From CAVTTH01 sp963737545 (GTDB lineage: Bacteria > Verrucomicrobiota > Verrucomicrobiia > Chthoniobacterales > UBA10450), in contig CAVTTH010000004.1 of NCBI GenBank assembly GCA_963737545.1, positions 62,001-126,000 on the forward strand: 64,000 nt of DNA, written 5' to 3'. Shown here piece by piece: positions 28,721 through 36,932 of this stretch (position 1 is its first letter; the number at the start of each line of letters is the position of its first letter). The notes below the pieces were generated by a model. That model did not search any database and had not been told where the DNA came from. It was given only the letters and a program-made list of their open reading frames with translations. The position numbers were made by a program, and so were the translations under genes.

Positions 28721-30673
28721 GTGCCAGCCTCCCTTTTACCTTCCGCCGAGACCTCCCCGGAGAATAGCGTTCTTCTAGTCGAAGACTATGACGCGCTGGC
28801 CATCGCGATCGGTTCTGCCTTAAAGAAATTTGCCCCGGAGCACGCGGCGCAGGTCGCTCGATCGTTGGCGGAAGCGGAAACTCTCGCCGCCGCGATGCAG
28901 CCATCACTCTTCGTGATGGACTTCGATCCGCCACACGCTGGCGGAATTGCTTTCTTCTCCAAAATGAAAAGCCTTTATCCGGACGCCAGGGTATTGGTTC
29001 TGGCGGCGGCGAACATGCGCGAAGTCGCCGCGGAAGTAGGGTCCGCCGGTGCCTTTCATTTCATCGAAAAACCGTTCGAACTCGCGGGTTTCGGGGCGGC
29101 TGTACAGGCATTGTTGGGCCCGTGGGCCGCAACCGCTTCGGAAAGCGTTCGCGGGACGCTCCGGGACCTCTGTCTGATGGACGTATTGCAGCTGAAATGC
29201 GCCACTGGTGCGACGGAGCTTGTGAGCGTCCAGGCACCACGCGGTCGCAGCGGCGAGATCCATTTTCGTGATGGGCACATTTGCCACGCGGTCACACAGA
29301 ATTCCTCCGGCACTGAAGCGCTCGAAAACATGCTTCGCTGGCAGGGCGCTCACTTCGCAGAAACCGAACTCCCTTTTGAGGGGCCTAGAACAATTTCGCG
29401 GCCGTGGAAGATCGTGTTGCTCGATGCCCTTCGTAAAGTGAGGGAAACTGAGGAGCTCACTCAGCTACTGCAACCGCAAAAGCCGAAGGCGGTTCAGAAA
29501 GAAGCGAAGCCTGCGAAGAAAATCGTCGTGATAGACGATACCGAAATGCTCTTGATTTTCGTCGAGGACATCCTGAGCTCGAAGGATCGGAAATGGGATA
29601 TCATTACAGCCTCGACCGGCATCGAAGGCGAGCGGCTGGTGGAAACACATCTGCCGGATCTTGTTCTGCTTGATTACTCGTTGCCGGACGTGAACGGCGA
29701 CGAGGTGTGTCGGCGACTTCTCGCGAATGAGAAGACGGCGGGAATTCCGATCGTAATGATGTCGGGGCATGTGTTCGAGATGAAAGAGGCGGCGGCTCGT
29801 TTCGAAAATGTTGTCGCGGCGATTGCCAAGCCGTTTGTGTCTCAATCTCTCGTCGAACTCGTTCAAAAAACTCTGGCAGAGGGAAAAGTTCGCGTTTTGC
29901 CAAGCCCGCCACCCGATCTTGCGCCAGCAACACCTGGTTCGCCGCTATCAGCCGTGCCAATGCCGGAACCGGTCGCAATCGGAAATGGGAAAAAACCCGC
30001 GCCCGAGACCGCTCCCTCAGCAATTCCGTCTCGCTCTCCGGAACTCGCTCCGCTTGCTGCGCCGGCCTCGCGCTCCTCAACCTCCGGGCTTCATCTTGTA
30101 GCCGCGGAGAACGAAGTCGTCGTGGGATTCCGTCTCGAGGTCACATCGATGCAGCTTACGCCCCTGCTGAAGATCGGTTTGCTCCGGGCGAGACCCTCGG
30201 CTCTGGCTATTTCATTGCAAGTCCGATCAAACAAATCGCCCGAACGATTGCCGCTGGAAATTGGGTTTACGCTTGGACCAGTGCAGCTCAACGCTCACGG
30301 GCGAATCGATACCATCCGACTGATCCCGACTCGTCGTCCGATTGGTCCACGCCCGGCCGCCTCGGCCTCATTCGACGTCGGAACAGTCGAAGACATGCCC
30401 GCAAATGCCTTGAATCGTGTTCAGATTACTTCTTCGGGAATGGCTCCAATGACCGTGCAATTGCTGGCCCACTTTCACCTCTCAGCGGTGGAGATGTCGC
30501 CCAATCTCGAGATCGATGCCCTCATTGTAAAAGCACGGGAGGGCTCCGTTCGGATCAGTCTCGATTCTGACGCTTCTGCCCGTGAAGAAAACGCGGCCAC
30601 TTTCGATCTTGTCTCCGTTAAGCTTGACGAATCGGGGCGCCTGGCAGAACTGTCTCTTGCTCCGTTCGACTGA
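28721..30673 (+). CDS. Double-receiver response regulator with DUF4388/PATAN-like middle domain
   Basis: A first receiver domain (SVLLVEDYDALAIAI, the acceptor Asp in FVMDFDPP, Lys in HFIEKPFE) is followed by a DUF4388-like region (LRDLCLMDVLQLKCATGATELV...GEIHFRDGHICHA). A second, canonical receiver then appears (KIVVIDDTEMLL, LVLLDYSLPDVNGDEV, AIAKPF). The last about 230 residues are Pro/Ala-rich, then a beta-rich region without a known domain. There is no DNA-binding domain, so output is probably protein interaction. The start is uncertain: the frame opens at a TTG at 28628, but GTG at 28721 avoids a hydrophobic, unrelated leader. It follows the permeases by about 95 bases. Confidence 0.75.
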   Translation: MPASLLPSAETSPENSVLLVEDYDALAIAIGSALKKFAPEHAAQVARSLAEAETLAAAMQPSLFVMDFDPPHAGGIAFFSKMKSLYPDARVLVLAAANMREVAAEVGSAGAFHFIEKPFELAGFGAAVQALLGPWAATASESVRGTLRDLCLMDVLQLKCATGATELVSVQAPRGRSGEIHFRDGHICHAVTQNSSGTEALENMLRWQGAHFAETELPFEGPRTISRPWKIVLLDALRKVRETEELTQLLQPQKPKAVQKEAKPAKKIVVIDDTEMLLIFVEDILSSKDRKWDIITASTGIEGERLVETHLPDLVLLDYSLPDVNGDEVCRRLLANEKTAGIPIVMMSGHVFEMKEAAARFENVVAAIAKPFVSQSLVELVQKTLAEGKVRVLPSPPPDLAPATPGSPLSAVPMPEPVAIGNGKKPAPETAPSAIPSRSPELAPLAAPASRSSTSGLHLVAAENEVVVGFRLEVTSMQLTPLLKIGLLRARPSALAISLQVRSNKSPERLPLEIGFTLGPVQLNAHGRIDTIRLIPTRRPIGPRPAASASFDVGTVEDMPANALNRVQITSSGMAPMTVQLLAHFHLSAVEMSPNLEIDALIVKAREGSVRISLDSDASAREENAATFDLVSVKLDESGRLAELSLAPFD

Positions 30674-30690
30674 ACGCTCGGCGCTTCGCG

Positions 30691-31986
30691 CTATTCCAAA
30701 CCGAGCGCACGAAATGTGTCGTCCACGTAGCGGAAATGGACATCCAACGAACATAAAGCATCAATTTCATCCGCCGAGAGCAGCGACGTGATCTCTGCCT
30801 CGCGCTTGGCGTTCTCGGCGAAAGACCCACTCCCCTGCCATGTCCGCATCGCCGCGCGCTGGACCGCCTCGTAGGCCCGCTGCCGTTCCGCACCTTTGCG
30901 GGTGAGCGCGAGCAGGATCGATTGACTAAAATACAGCCCGTTCGTTAGGGATAAATTTTCCGACATGCGTTCCGGATAAACCTGCAACCCCTCAACCAGC
31001 TGACGAAGTTTTGCCAGCATGTAATCCAGCAAAATGCAGGAATCCGGAAGTATGATCCGTTCTGCGCTCGAATGACTAATATCGCGCTCATGCCACAGGG
31101 CGACGTTTTCCAACCCGACCTGAGCATTCCCGCGGATAACACGCGCCAGGCCGCTTAGACGTTCACCCGTAATAGGATTTCGCTTGTGGGGCATGGCGGA
31201 GCTCCCCTTTTGTCCTGCACCAAAAAACTCCTCGACCTCGCGGACTTCCGTGCGCTGCAAGTGTCGAAATTCCGTCGCCCAGCGATCGATGCTCGATGCG
31301 ATCAACGCCAGCGTGGTGATGAATTCGGCGTGCCGATCCCGTTGAATAATCTGGGTCGAGATCTTCGCCGGCTCCAAACCCAGCTTCGCACAAACGATTC
31401 GTTCGATCGCCGGATCCAGGTGCGCATGAGTGCCGACTGCGCCGCTCAGTTTGCCTACCCGAATCCGCGCTGTCGTTTGCGCCAGTCGCTCTTCCGCGCG
31501 CCCAAATTCGTCGAACATTAGCGCCAACTTCAGACCGAAGGTGATCGGTTCCGCATGAATGCCATGGCTGCGGCCAATCATCGGTGTCATTTTGAACTTT
31601 CGCGCCTGATTTGCGATCGTCGCGCGAAGGTCGTTCAAATCCCCCATCAAAATGCCGGCTGCCTCTGTCAGTTGAACGGCGAGCGTCGTATCCAGAATAT
31701 CTGAGGATGTCAGCCCCTGATGAATCCACCGCGCGGCCGGGCCGACCGAGGCCGCAACATTTTCGAGAAACGCGATAACGTCGTGATTCGTTCGCTTTTC
31801 AATCTCCGCAATCTCCGCAATCGAGAAGCGAGCACGTTGTCTGATGGCAGCCGCATCCTCCCGCGGAATTTGCCCCAGTTCGGCCATCGCTTCGCATGCC
31901 AGCGTTTCGATCTCGAGCCATATTTGGAACTTTCCGGATTCCGACCAGATCTCGCGCATCTGCGATCTGGAGTAACGTTCAATCAC
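30691..31986 (-). CDS. purB: Adenylosuccinate lyase
   Basis: 431 residues. PurB cleaves adenylosuccinate and SAICAR to release fumarate in purine synthesis. The start MIERYSRSQMREIWSE, the TSSDILDTTLAVQL block with the active-site region, and the fumarase/ASL signature GSSAMPHKRNPI are all present. It is convergent with the regulator gene, 17 bases apart. Single-gene transcription is likely, since the next minus-strand gene upstream ends in a terminator. Confidence 0.95.
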   Translation of the reverse strand: MIERYSRSQMREIWSESGKFQIWLEIETLACEAMAELGQIPREDAAAIRQRARFSIAEIAEIEKRTNHDVIAFLENVAASVGPAARWIHQGLTSSDILDTTLAVQLTEAAGILMGDLNDLRATIANQARKFKMTPMIGRSHGIHAEPITFGLKLALMFDEFGRAEERLAQTTARIRVGKLSGAVGTHAHLDPAIERIVCAKLGLEPAKISTQIIQRDRHAEFITTLALIASSIDRWATEFRHLQRTEVREVEEFFGAGQKGSSAMPHKRNPITGERLSGLARVIRGNAQVGLENVALWHERDISHSSAERIILPDSCILLDYMLAKLRQLVEGLQVYPERMSENLSLTNGLYFSQSILLALTRKGAERQRAYEAVQRAAMRTWQGSGSFAENAKREAEITSLLSADEIDALCSLDVHFRYVDDTFRALGLE

Positions 31987-32033
31987 ACCGTCAAGATAAG
32001 GAGCACTGCCAACGCGAAAAGCGTTTTGTGCGA

Positions 32034-32070
32034 CAAAAAAATCGCTCCGGCAGACAAGCCACCGGAGCGA
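32034..32070 (-). terminator. Rho-independent terminator after the 60-residue protein gene
   Basis: On the minus strand a perfect 9-bp stem (TCGCTCCGG / CCGGAGCGA, 32042-32070) with an 11-nt loop is followed by a run of seven T. It starts 27 bases after the stop of the small gene at 32098 and lies just before purB, so it isolates the two transcripts. Confidence 0.8.
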
Positions 32071-32097
32071 AAAATTGAATTCGCTATTGGATGACGC

Positions 32098-32280
32098 TTA
32101 GCAAACCCTCGCGCGAATGAAACGTCCGTTGTTCTGCACTCGCACCTGACCACTGCCCAGAAGGTCGGCCACCGCCGCCACTGTCTCCTTAGTGTTCTTG
32201 GTGCAGGAACTGACCGCCAGAATAAGATCGCCGAGCGAAAGTTTGGGTCTTGGGGTGAGGATTTGATTCGTCTTCTTCAT
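32098..32280 (-). CDS. Small conserved-looking 60-residue protein, unknown function
   Basis: 60 residues: a basic start MKKTNQILTPRPK, then LSLGDLILAVSSCTKNTKET and VAAVADLLGSGQVRVQ, ending FIRARVC with a C-terminal Cys. The pattern is compatible with a small alpha/beta domain with no membrane segment. A strong terminator directly follows, so it is probably a real monocistronic gene. A 150-base 5' region separates it from dedA. I have the impression that similar proteins exist in Verrucomicrobiota, but no function is known to me. Confidence 0.65.
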   Translation of the reverse strand: MKKTNQILTPRPKLSLGDLILAVSSCTKNTKETVAAVADLLGSGQVRVQNNGRFIRARVC

Positions 32281-32429
32281 AACAAGTGAGCCCTTTTAGG
32301 GAGCAGCTATGATGCCAGAGGCCGAACCGACTTTGTCCTCCTAAGGGCGGCGAACCTCAGCTGTCTCCACCGATATCAGTGCGACGTTACAACCGTGACA
32401 TTCGTGTTACTTTTTAAAACACAAAGGAG

Positions 32430-33080
32430 TCAGTTCGGCGCAATATTCTTGGTTCTCGGTCGCGAGGTCAAACGCAGAGTAAGGAGGTAGAGGGAGGCAA
32501 AGAGCACTACAACAAGTATGAGCCAATGCGATTGCCCCTTGATGAAGTGCACCATCGCTTCCGGGTCCTCCAAGAGCTGCGGCTCTGCCCGAAACGCCTC
32601 GTCCCCCAAATAGGCCAGGACGTAACACCAGATTGCTGAACCGGCGATCGTAACCAGACTGAAAGTGGCAAATCCCATCTCAATCAATCCGGCCGGAATT
32701 GAAATCAGATGCCGAACCACGGGGAGAAGGCGAGCGAAGAAAACTCCTCCGCCCTCGTACCTGTCCAACCAGATTTCCGCGCGCTCGAGCTTCTGCGGCG
32801 TAACCAGGAAGATCCGTCCGTAACGCAAGATGAGCGGCCGGCCGACCAACCGGCTGATCCAATATGTGATCGCCGATCCTAAGTACGAACCGATGGTACC
32901 CGCGATAATCACCCCGGTGAAATTGAGATGACCTTGTGCCGCAAGAAATGCGGCTGGCGGAATCACAATTTCGCTCGGTACCGGAAAGATGGAGCTCTCC
33001 ATTGCCATCAAGAGCACAATGCCCCAGTATCCTCCGCTTTGGACCCAACCGACCCAGACTTCCAAAAGATGATGCATCAT
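32430..33080 (-). CDS. DedA family membrane protein
   Basis: 216 residues. The DedA/SNARE-associated (PF09335) region covers YWGIVLLMAMESSIFPVPSEIVIPPAAFLA, GSYLGSAITYWISRLVGRP and VFFARLLPVVRHLISIPAGLIEMG, including the acidic and Arg residues important in the family. DedA proteins are linked to undecaprenyl-phosphate or phospholipid flipping and to membrane potential. ATG at 33080 or 33077 are both possible. Its leader consists largely of a heptamer array (33087-33114), and it is divergent from the ABC gene at 33195. Confidence 0.88.
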   Translation of the reverse strand: MMHHLLEVWVGWVQSGGYWGIVLLMAMESSIFPVPSEIVIPPAAFLAAQGHLNFTGVIIAGTIGSYLGSAITYWISRLVGRPLILRYGRIFLVTPQKLERAEIWLDRYEGGGVFFARLLPVVRHLISIPAGLIEMGFATFSLVTIAGSAIWCYVLAYLGDEAFRAEPQLLEDPEAMVHFIKGQSHWLILVVVLFASLYLLTLRLTSRPRTKNIAPN

Positions 33081-33086
33081 CGCAAG

Positions 33087-33114
33087 ATTTCGGATTTCAG
33101 ATTTTAGGTTTCAG
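33087..33114 (-). repeat. Heptamer leader array, CTGAAAT family, upstream of dedA
   Basis: Read on the minus strand the leader of dedA is four exact 7-nt units: CTGAAAC, CTAAAAT, CTGAAAT, CCGAAAT, ending 6 bases before the ATG. The same word family lies in front of the divergent ABC gene and of the pfkB gene, each time in the sense direction. Confidence 0.7.
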
Positions 33115-33152
33115 ACTTAGCCTCAGCGATGAATGACGGCGCTGCGCAGCTA

Positions 33153-33188
33153 GTTCAATCTCAAATCGACAATCTGCAATCCTAAAAT
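33153..33188 (+). repeat. Heptamer leader array, CTGAAAT family, upstream of the ABC transporter gene
   Basis: Units GTTCAAT, CTCAAAT, CGACAAT, CTGCAAT, CCTAAAAT (7,7,7,7,8 nt) end 6 bases before the ATG at 33195. All end in AAT. Orientation is sense for the plus-strand gene, opposite to the dedA array 39 bases away. Confidence 0.6.
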
Positions 33189-33194
33189 TTCTCC

Positions 33195-34985
33195 ATGTCG
33201 ATCTACGGGCGCACTCTTCAGTATTACCGGCCATTTCTGGCGCAGACGATCATAGGCGTCGCGCTTACCCTTTGCGGCATCGCGTTGAACCTGCTCAAAC
33301 CATGGCCGTTTAAGTTGATCGTCGATCACGTCCTGACCCACAAAACGGTCGGCCTCGGTGCGCTCACGACGCGCTTTGACTTTGACACTTTTGCACAACA
33401 TTTCCGTAGCCAGAATCAACTCATTCTCTTTCTCTGTCTTTTGCTCGTCGCCCTTCAACTTCTTTGGGGGATCTTCAATCTGATCACGAACTATCTGTTT
33501 GTGAAGGTCGGCCTGCAGGCGCTGCTCAAGCTCCGAACCGATCTTTATTCCTATCTGCAATCGCTCTCGCTCAGATATCACGATGCACGCCGTTCGAGTG
33601 ACTCCAGCTTTCGGGTCGCGTACGATTCCCAATCAATCCAGACGATTTACAACAAAGGGTTCACGGGTATTTTCGGCTCCGTTGTCACCCTGATTGGCAC
33701 ATTCGCCATCATGATCGAGATCGATTGGGAGCTCACTTTGCTCTCGCTCGCGATCGTTCCGCTAATCGTTTGCACGATATACATTTTCGCCAATCGCATT
33801 CGCCGTGAGTCGACCTTCATCCAGGAACAGGAAAGCGCCGTTCTCGCGCAAGCCCAGGAAGGGCTCAGCTCAATTCGCATGGTACATGCGTTCGGCCGCG
33901 AGGACTGGGAAGTCGGTCAATTTCATCGACAAGCACGCCAGAGTTTGCAGGCCAATCTACGGCTTACCCTAACGAATGTAAAAAGCGCGCTGGTCATAAG
34001 CACCCTTATGGTGGTTGGCACCGCCGCGATGTATTACGTCGGGACACTTCACGTCCTCGCTGGCACACTCACGCTCGGGTCGCTCCTCGTCTTTAGCGCG
34101 TATTTGCTGATGCTTTATCAACCTCTCGAGTCGCTCACTTACACAGCCTGGGCGATGGAAGGGGCGACCGCCGGCGCCCGACGGTGCTTCGAAGTGCTCG
34201 ACCGTGAGGATGACGTAACTGACGCGTCCAACGCCATAGAAATAACCGGAACGAATGCTGCGCTGAATTTCGAGGGCGTTACTTTCGGCTACACAAAAAA
34301 ACAGCCGATCTTACGCGATATCGATCTGCGGATCGCACCCAGCCAGATCATCGCCGTGGTGGGAGGAACCGGCGCGGGCAAGAGCACATTCCTAAGCCTG
34401 GTACCGCGCTTCTACGATCCAGACTCAGGACGGGTCACGCTCGACGGTCGTGATCTGCGCGAGATCACAAAGAAATCACTCCGCTCACAAATTGGAATCG
34501 TGCTTCAAGATACCCTTCTCTTCTCGACCACCGTACGCGAGAACATTGCCTACGGACGATCAGATGCTTCCGAAAGCGAAATTCGTGAAGCGGCCCAGCG
34601 TGCGCAGGCTGATGACTTCATTAGCAAGATGCCACAGGGGTACGAAAGTCCGGTGGGTGAACGCGGCGGACACTTGAGCGTAGGCCAACGTCAACGGGTT
34701 GGCATCGCACGCGCATTCCTAAAAAACGCGCCCATTCTTCTGCTCGATGAACCGACATCCGCTCTCGATCCCACGACGGAGGCGGCGATCATGGAGACGA
34801 TCAAGGAATTGATGCGCGGACGGACGACCTTGATCGTGACGCATCGGCTCGCCACGATTCATCGCGTTGATCAAATTGTTGTCCTGGAACATGGACGTAT
34901 CGTGGAAAAAGGGACCGGGCCTGATCTCGTCGCGCGCGGCGGAGTGTATGCGAGGCTGTACGCCGCTGGAAATTATCCAACTTAA
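33195..34985 (+). CDS. ABC transporter, fused membrane and ATPase domains (MsbA/exporter type)
   Basis: 596 residues, the normal length of a half-transporter. The N-terminal about 330 residues hold six membrane segments. The ATPase domain has Walker A VVGGTGAGKSTF near residue 395, the Q-loop in IGIVLQDTLLFSTTVREN, the signature LSVGQRQRVGIARAF, Walker B ILLLDEPTSALD and the H-loop VTHRLATIH. It probably acts as a homodimer exporting a lipid or polysaccharide intermediate. The acyltransferase and glycosyltransferase-like genes that follow on the same strand within 700 bases favour an envelope-lipid role. Confidence 0.9.
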   Translation: MSIYGRTLQYYRPFLAQTIIGVALTLCGIALNLLKPWPFKLIVDHVLTHKTVGLGALTTRFDFDTFAQHFRSQNQLILFLCLLLVALQLLWGIFNLITNYLFVKVGLQALLKLRTDLYSYLQSLSLRYHDARRSSDSSFRVAYDSQSIQTIYNKGFTGIFGSVVTLIGTFAIMIEIDWELTLLSLAIVPLIVCTIYIFANRIRRESTFIQEQESAVLAQAQEGLSSIRMVHAFGREDWEVGQFHRQARQSLQANLRLTLTNVKSALVISTLMVVGTAAMYYVGTLHVLAGTLTLGSLLVFSAYLLMLYQPLESLTYTAWAMEGATAGARRCFEVLDREDDVTDASNAIEITGTNAALNFEGVTFGYTKKQPILRDIDLRIAPSQIIAVVGGTGAGKSTFLSLVPRFYDPDSGRVTLDGRDLREITKKSLRSQIGIVLQDTLLFSTTVRENIAYGRSDASESEIREAAQRAQADDFISKMPQGYESPVGERGGHLSVGQRQRVGIARAFLKNAPILLLDEPTSALDPTTEAAIMETIKELMRGRTTLIVTHRLATIHRVDQIVVLEHGRIVEKGTGPDLVARGGVYARLYAAGNYPT

Positions 34986-35011
34986 TCAACTGATCCGACA
35001 TCAACGAAATC

Positions 35012-35602
35012 ATGAGCAACGTCACCAGCGACCGCCGCGTGGAGAATGATTGGTGGGCCCATCCGATTCCGCAAAACGTTCACTTCGGTGAAGGCTTCTA
35101 CTGCGAGACCGCGCAAATCTTTCGCTTCTTGAAGAGCAAGAATCCACGCGCCGTCGTCATCGGAAATCACGTCTCGTGTTACGCGGGATGCTCTTTCGCC
35201 CTCGGCGTCAACGGTAGCTGTTCGATTGGTAACTTCACGCTCGTGAATGGAGCGCTCATCATGGCGGAAGAACGCATCGAGATCGGTTCGTATTGCCTGA
35301 TCTCGTGGAATGTCGGCATCGCCGACTCTGATTTTCATCCGCTCGAACCGGCGCAACGCCTCATCGACGCGGAGGCACTGGCGCCGTTTTTCAAGGATCG
35401 TCCGGCCCGTCCGAAATTGCGGACCGCCCCAGTCATTATTTCCGACAACGTTTGGATCGGAATGAACGCAACGATTTTGAAAGGCGTCACGATCGGTGAA
35501 AACTCAGTCGTCGCGGCCGGATCGGTCGTCACAAAAAGCGTCCCGCCGAATACCGTGGTCGCGGGAAATCCGGCTATGGTCGTTAAAGAATTTAAGCAGT
35601 GA
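35012..35602 (+). CDS. Acyltransferase with left-handed beta-helix (hexapeptide repeats)
   Basis: 196 residues. Hexapeptide-repeat turns are visible in VIGNHVSCYAGCSFALGV, GNFTLVNGALIMAEERIEIG and VIISDNVWIGMNATILKGVTIG, and the end NTVVAGNPAMVVKEF is typical of the WbbJ/LacA/CysE-like group. These trimeric enzymes O- or N-acetylate sugars. It starts 26 bases after the ABC gene, so it is probably in the same unit and concerned with a surface glycan or lipid. Confidence 0.85.
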   Translation: MSNVTSDRRVENDWWAHPIPQNVHFGEGFYCETAQIFRFLKSKNPRAVVIGNHVSCYAGCSFALGVNGSCSIGNFTLVNGALIMAEERIEIGSYCLISWNVGIADSDFHPLEPAQRLIDAEALAPFFKDRPARPKLRTAPVIISDNVWIGMNATILKGVTIGENSVVAAGSVVTKSVPPNTVVAGNPAMVVKEFKQ

Positions 35603-35617
35603 TCGCGACTATCTTCG

Positions 35618-35652
35618 TTGAACGTTGGACGTTGGACGTTGGACGTTGGACG
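35618..35652 (+). repeat. Heptamer leader array, TTGGACG family
   Basis: Five 7-nt units in exact register: TTGAACG followed by four perfect TTGGACG. It lies between the acyltransferase stop and the ATG at 35688, in the sense direction. The same word occurs in the leader of the paralogous gene at 42119-43256. Confidence 0.9.
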
Positions 35653-35687
35653 CTTCCTTTTGCGCGAGGTCCCTTCCTTACCCTCGC

Positions 35688-36860
35688 ATGAAGCGAAAGC
35701 GCATCGTAGTCATGGGATTCATGGGCTCCTGCCCGATCGCCGGCGTCATCTGGCAGCACATTCACTACATCGTCGGACTGCAACGCCTCGGTCACGATGT
35801 TTACTACGTCGAGGATTCGGCCCGAATTCCGTACAACCCGGTGACCTTCGATACGAACAACGATTACGAGTACGCGGCCGGAATTCTCAAACGTTTGGCC
35901 GGAGAATTCGGATTCGAAAACCGCTGGGCCTTCTGCGCGCGTTATCTCCCGAAGAACCCAACCGTCGGCTTCTCGCTAAAAAAGATCCGGCAACTCTATC
36001 GGGATGCAGATGCAATCCTGAACATCTGCGGCACCCAGGAGTTCAACGACGACCTGCTCGAGAGCGATCGCATCCTCTACATCGAAAGTGATCCCGGCGT
36101 CGAACAGATCAAAGTCGATCAGCGCGTCAAATCTACAATCAACTACTTGAAACGGCACCACGCGCTTTTCACTTTCGGCGAAAACGTCGGCACAAAGGTC
36201 TTCCCGGTGCCTGCTCATGGGTTGAAATGGCTGCCAACGCGCCAGCCCGTGGTGACAGACCTTTGGAAAACCCATCGCCGTCCTGGCGCGACCGCGGTTT
36301 TCACATCAGTGGCAAACTGGTCCACTAGCGGATTGAAAGACATCGAGTGGCGTGGAGAAAAATATCTCTGGAGCAAATCGCGTGAATTCCTCCGCTTCGT
36401 AGCGGCTCCAAAAAAATGTGGAGAAACCTTCGAGCTGGCCACTGACATTAAGGACGAAAAAACGCGAGCGAAGTTCCTGCGTAATGGCTGGCGTTTCCGT
36501 CTGCCCCACGATCTCAGTGTCGATTACTGGATGTATCGCGATTACCTCCGCCGATCGAAAGGCGAATTCAGCGTCGCCAAAGATCAGTACGTGCGATTGC
36601 ACACCGGATGGTTTAGCGACCGGAGCGTTTGCTACCTCGCCGCCGGGCGCCCGGTCGTCATGCAGGAAACAGGCTTTAGCGACCACTACGGAGATTGCGG
36701 CGGTCTCTTCGGCTTCGATTCGTTAGGCGAAATTGCCGAGGTCGTGCGCGGGATCAACGGAGACTACGCCCGTCATGCTCGGGCAGCATACGAGATTGCC
36801 CGCGAAGTTTTTGAGGCAGAAAAAGTGCTCGCATCACTTCTCGATCGCGCCGGAGCGTAA
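35688..36860 (+). CDS. Glycosyltransferase-like protein (paralogue 1)
   Basis: About 390 residues. It opens RIVVMGFMGSCPIAGVIWQHIHYIVGLQRLGHDVYYVED, a GT-B-like N-terminal Rossmann pattern. The C-terminal half holds VRLHTGWFSDRSVCYLAAGRPVVMQETG, resembling the nucleotide-sugar-binding part of GT4-type enzymes, followed by an EVV...YARHARAAYEIAREVF helix pair. The ATG at 35688 is preferred; the frame upstream reads through the heptamer array. It is paralogous to the gene ending at 42119 (TGWLSDRAAMFLALGRPVITEDTG). Donor and acceptor are unknown. Confidence 0.7.
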   Translation: MKRKRIVVMGFMGSCPIAGVIWQHIHYIVGLQRLGHDVYYVEDSARIPYNPVTFDTNNDYEYAAGILKRLAGEFGFENRWAFCARYLPKNPTVGFSLKKIRQLYRDADAILNICGTQEFNDDLLESDRILYIESDPGVEQIKVDQRVKSTINYLKRHHALFTFGENVGTKVFPVPAHGLKWLPTRQPVVTDLWKTHRRPGATAVFTSVANWSTSGLKDIEWRGEKYLWSKSREFLRFVAAPKKCGETFELATDIKDEKTRAKFLRNGWRFRLPHDLSVDYWMYRDYLRRSKGEFSVAKDQYVRLHTGWFSDRSVCYLAAGRPVVMQETGFSDHYGDCGGLFGFDSLGEIAEVVRGINGDYARHARAAYEIAREVFEAEKVLASLLDRAGA

Positions 36861-36866
36861 TCGCAG

Positions 36867-36883
36867 GAGAGCGCCCCGCTCTC
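36867..36883 (+). other. Small hairpin after the glycosyltransferase-like gene
   Basis: GAGAGCG and CGCTCTC form a perfect 7-bp stem with a CCC loop, 6 bases after the stop. It is followed by GCAATTTGATTT rather than a proper T-run, so it is a weak terminator candidate or an RNA-stabilising hairpin. Confidence 0.35.
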
Positions 36884-36932
36884 GCAATTTGATTTATCGG
36901 TCATCTGTTTCATCTTCTCGGACTTTTCCGCG

